Assembly (NCBI GenBank): GCA_003167475.1
Contig: PMTB01000068.1
Location: forward strand, 1 to 7,084
Direction of reading: 5' to 3'
DNA length: 7,084 bases
Origin: a candidate division FCPU426 bacterium
GTDB lineage: Bacteria; Oederibacteriota; PGYV01; Palsa-1178
Shown: in pieces, positions 6,451-7,084 of the stretch
How positions within the stretch are numbered: the stretch's first letter is position 1
Layout of the letters: every line of letters begins with the position of its first letter
The notes under the pieces: model-generated
What the model saw: the letters and a program-made list of their open reading frames with translations, nothing else
Told to the model about the DNA's origin: nothing
Database searches by the model: none
Made by a program: the position numbers and the translations under genes

Positions 6451-7084
6451 ATGAACATACTGGCTGTAGATACGAGCTCAAAAGAGATAGCAATAGGGGT
6501 TTATGCCGGCAAAAAATGTATTTTGAAAGAATATATAGCCGCTGACAAGAATTATAATAAGGTGCTTATGCCCATAATACTTGACAGCCTGGCAAAAGCC
6601 GGTTTAAGCCTGATTGATGTGGACGTATTTGCCTCGACATTCGGGCCGGGTTCTTTTACAGGAATACGGGTCGGTATGGCGGCTTTAAAGGGCCTTGCCC
6701 AGCCCGTGGGAAAAAAATACACAGGCGCGGTTGTCCTTGACATACTTGCGAACTCAAGCCCGGCAAAAGGACGGGTATGGTCCATTCTTGACGCGGGCAG
6801 GAACGAACTTTACGCGGCCGCTTATGCTTCAAAAAGGGAAGAAAAGGTTTTGGCGGGAAAATACACGCTGTTTACGAAAGATAATTTTATGAAAAAGCTG
6901 AAAAAAGGCGATACTGTGGTATCATTGAAAAGGGATAATTATCCGGCCATGAAACCGGGAGTGAATACACAGCAGGTGGAACATATAGACATGGGAGTCT
7001 TCGCTGAAATGATATTGAGGAAGGCAAAACAGATTAAAAAAACGGACCTGTACACGGCTGCGCCGGTTTATATCAGGCCCTCCG
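6451..7084 (+). CDS. tsaB: tRNA t6A-synthesis protein TsaB (3' end outside window)
   Basis: TsaB is the inactive paralogue of TsaD. It forms the TsaB-TsaD dimer that TsaE acts on in t6A synthesis. I translated 211 codons from the ATG with no stop before the window edge. It begins MNILAVDTSSKEIAIGVYAG (actin-like ATPase fold start) and contains the hallmark GPGSFTGIRVG (residues 65-75). The visible end PVYIRPS matches the conserved P-x-Y-x-R ending of the family, so only a few residues should be missing. The usual HSE-type stretch before LMP is NYNKVLMP here, so the histidine is absent. The C-terminal half is diverged, as is usual for TsaB. AAGGA at 6440-6444 lies 6 bp before the ATG. In Bacillus subtilis the next genes in this order are rimI and tsaD. 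Confidence 0.93.
   Translation, partial: MNILAVDTSSKEIAIGVYAGKKCILKEYIAADKNYNKVLMPIILDSLAKAGLSLIDVDVFASTFGPGSFTGIRVGMAALKGLAQPVGKKYTGAVVLDILANSSPAKGRVWSILDAGRNELYAAAYASKREEKVLAGKYTLFTKDNFMKKLKKGDTVVSLKRDNYPAMKPGVNTQQVEHIDMGVFAEMILRKAKQIKKTDLYTAAPVYIRPS

Noticed and set aside
6437..6454. Five-codon open frame whose TGA overlaps the tsaB ATG
   Set aside because: It has no ribosome binding site of its own and is so short that chance explains it.

Overview
The window is a dense stretch of bacterial chromosome with every gene on the + strand and almost no intergenic space. I see no tRNA, rRNA, insertion sequence, CRISPR array or phage gene. Base composition is moderate. Codon choice leans visibly on AGG for arginine and ATA for isoleucine next to many GC-rich codons. 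A lipobox lipoprotein, a membrane-anchored TPR protein and the end of a probable GT39-like membrane protein point to a Gram-negative-type cell with a complex envelope. The style fits uncultured lineages of the Elusimicrobia, Omnitrophica or Goldbacteria type, but this is an impression, not a placement.

Left part (1-1221), cell surface: the 3' end of a membrane protein that resembles the terminal domain of a GT39-type glycosyltransferase is followed 11 bp later by a NodB/CE4-type polysaccharide deacetylase. An 86-bp gap follows. It starts with a 9-bp tandem repeat that runs over the deacetylase stop codon.

Middle part (1308-3251), housekeeping: acpS (holo-ACP synthase, lipid synthesis) and nnr (bifunctional repair of hydrated NAD(P)H), a pair seen together in many bacteria.

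Uncharacterised envelope cassette (3252-4920): a three-helix membrane protein, a small lipoprotein that overlaps it and starts at TTG, and a single-pass TPR protein. The junctions (0-bp gap, 11-bp overlap, 33-bp gap, then 0-bp gap to thiL) suggest one transcription unit. I do not recognise the first two proteins, and this cassette is the least explained part of the window.

Right part (4921-7084): thiL (thiamine-phosphate kinase), tsaE and tsaB (both for the tRNA t6A modification), with tsaB cut by the window edge just before its expected end. The order thiL-tsaE-tsaB matches the Bacillus subtilis thiL-ydiB-ydiC cluster, which continues with rimI and tsaD, so those two are the natural prediction downstream.

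No intrinsic terminator is visible between genes, and tight spacing from nnr to tsaB suggests co-transcription of conserved housekeeping enzymes with the envelope cassette. I found no clear new defence or mobile system. The best leads are the unknown membrane/lipoprotein/TPR cassette, the 9-bp repeat with the ambiguous acpS start, and the basic tail of TsaE.
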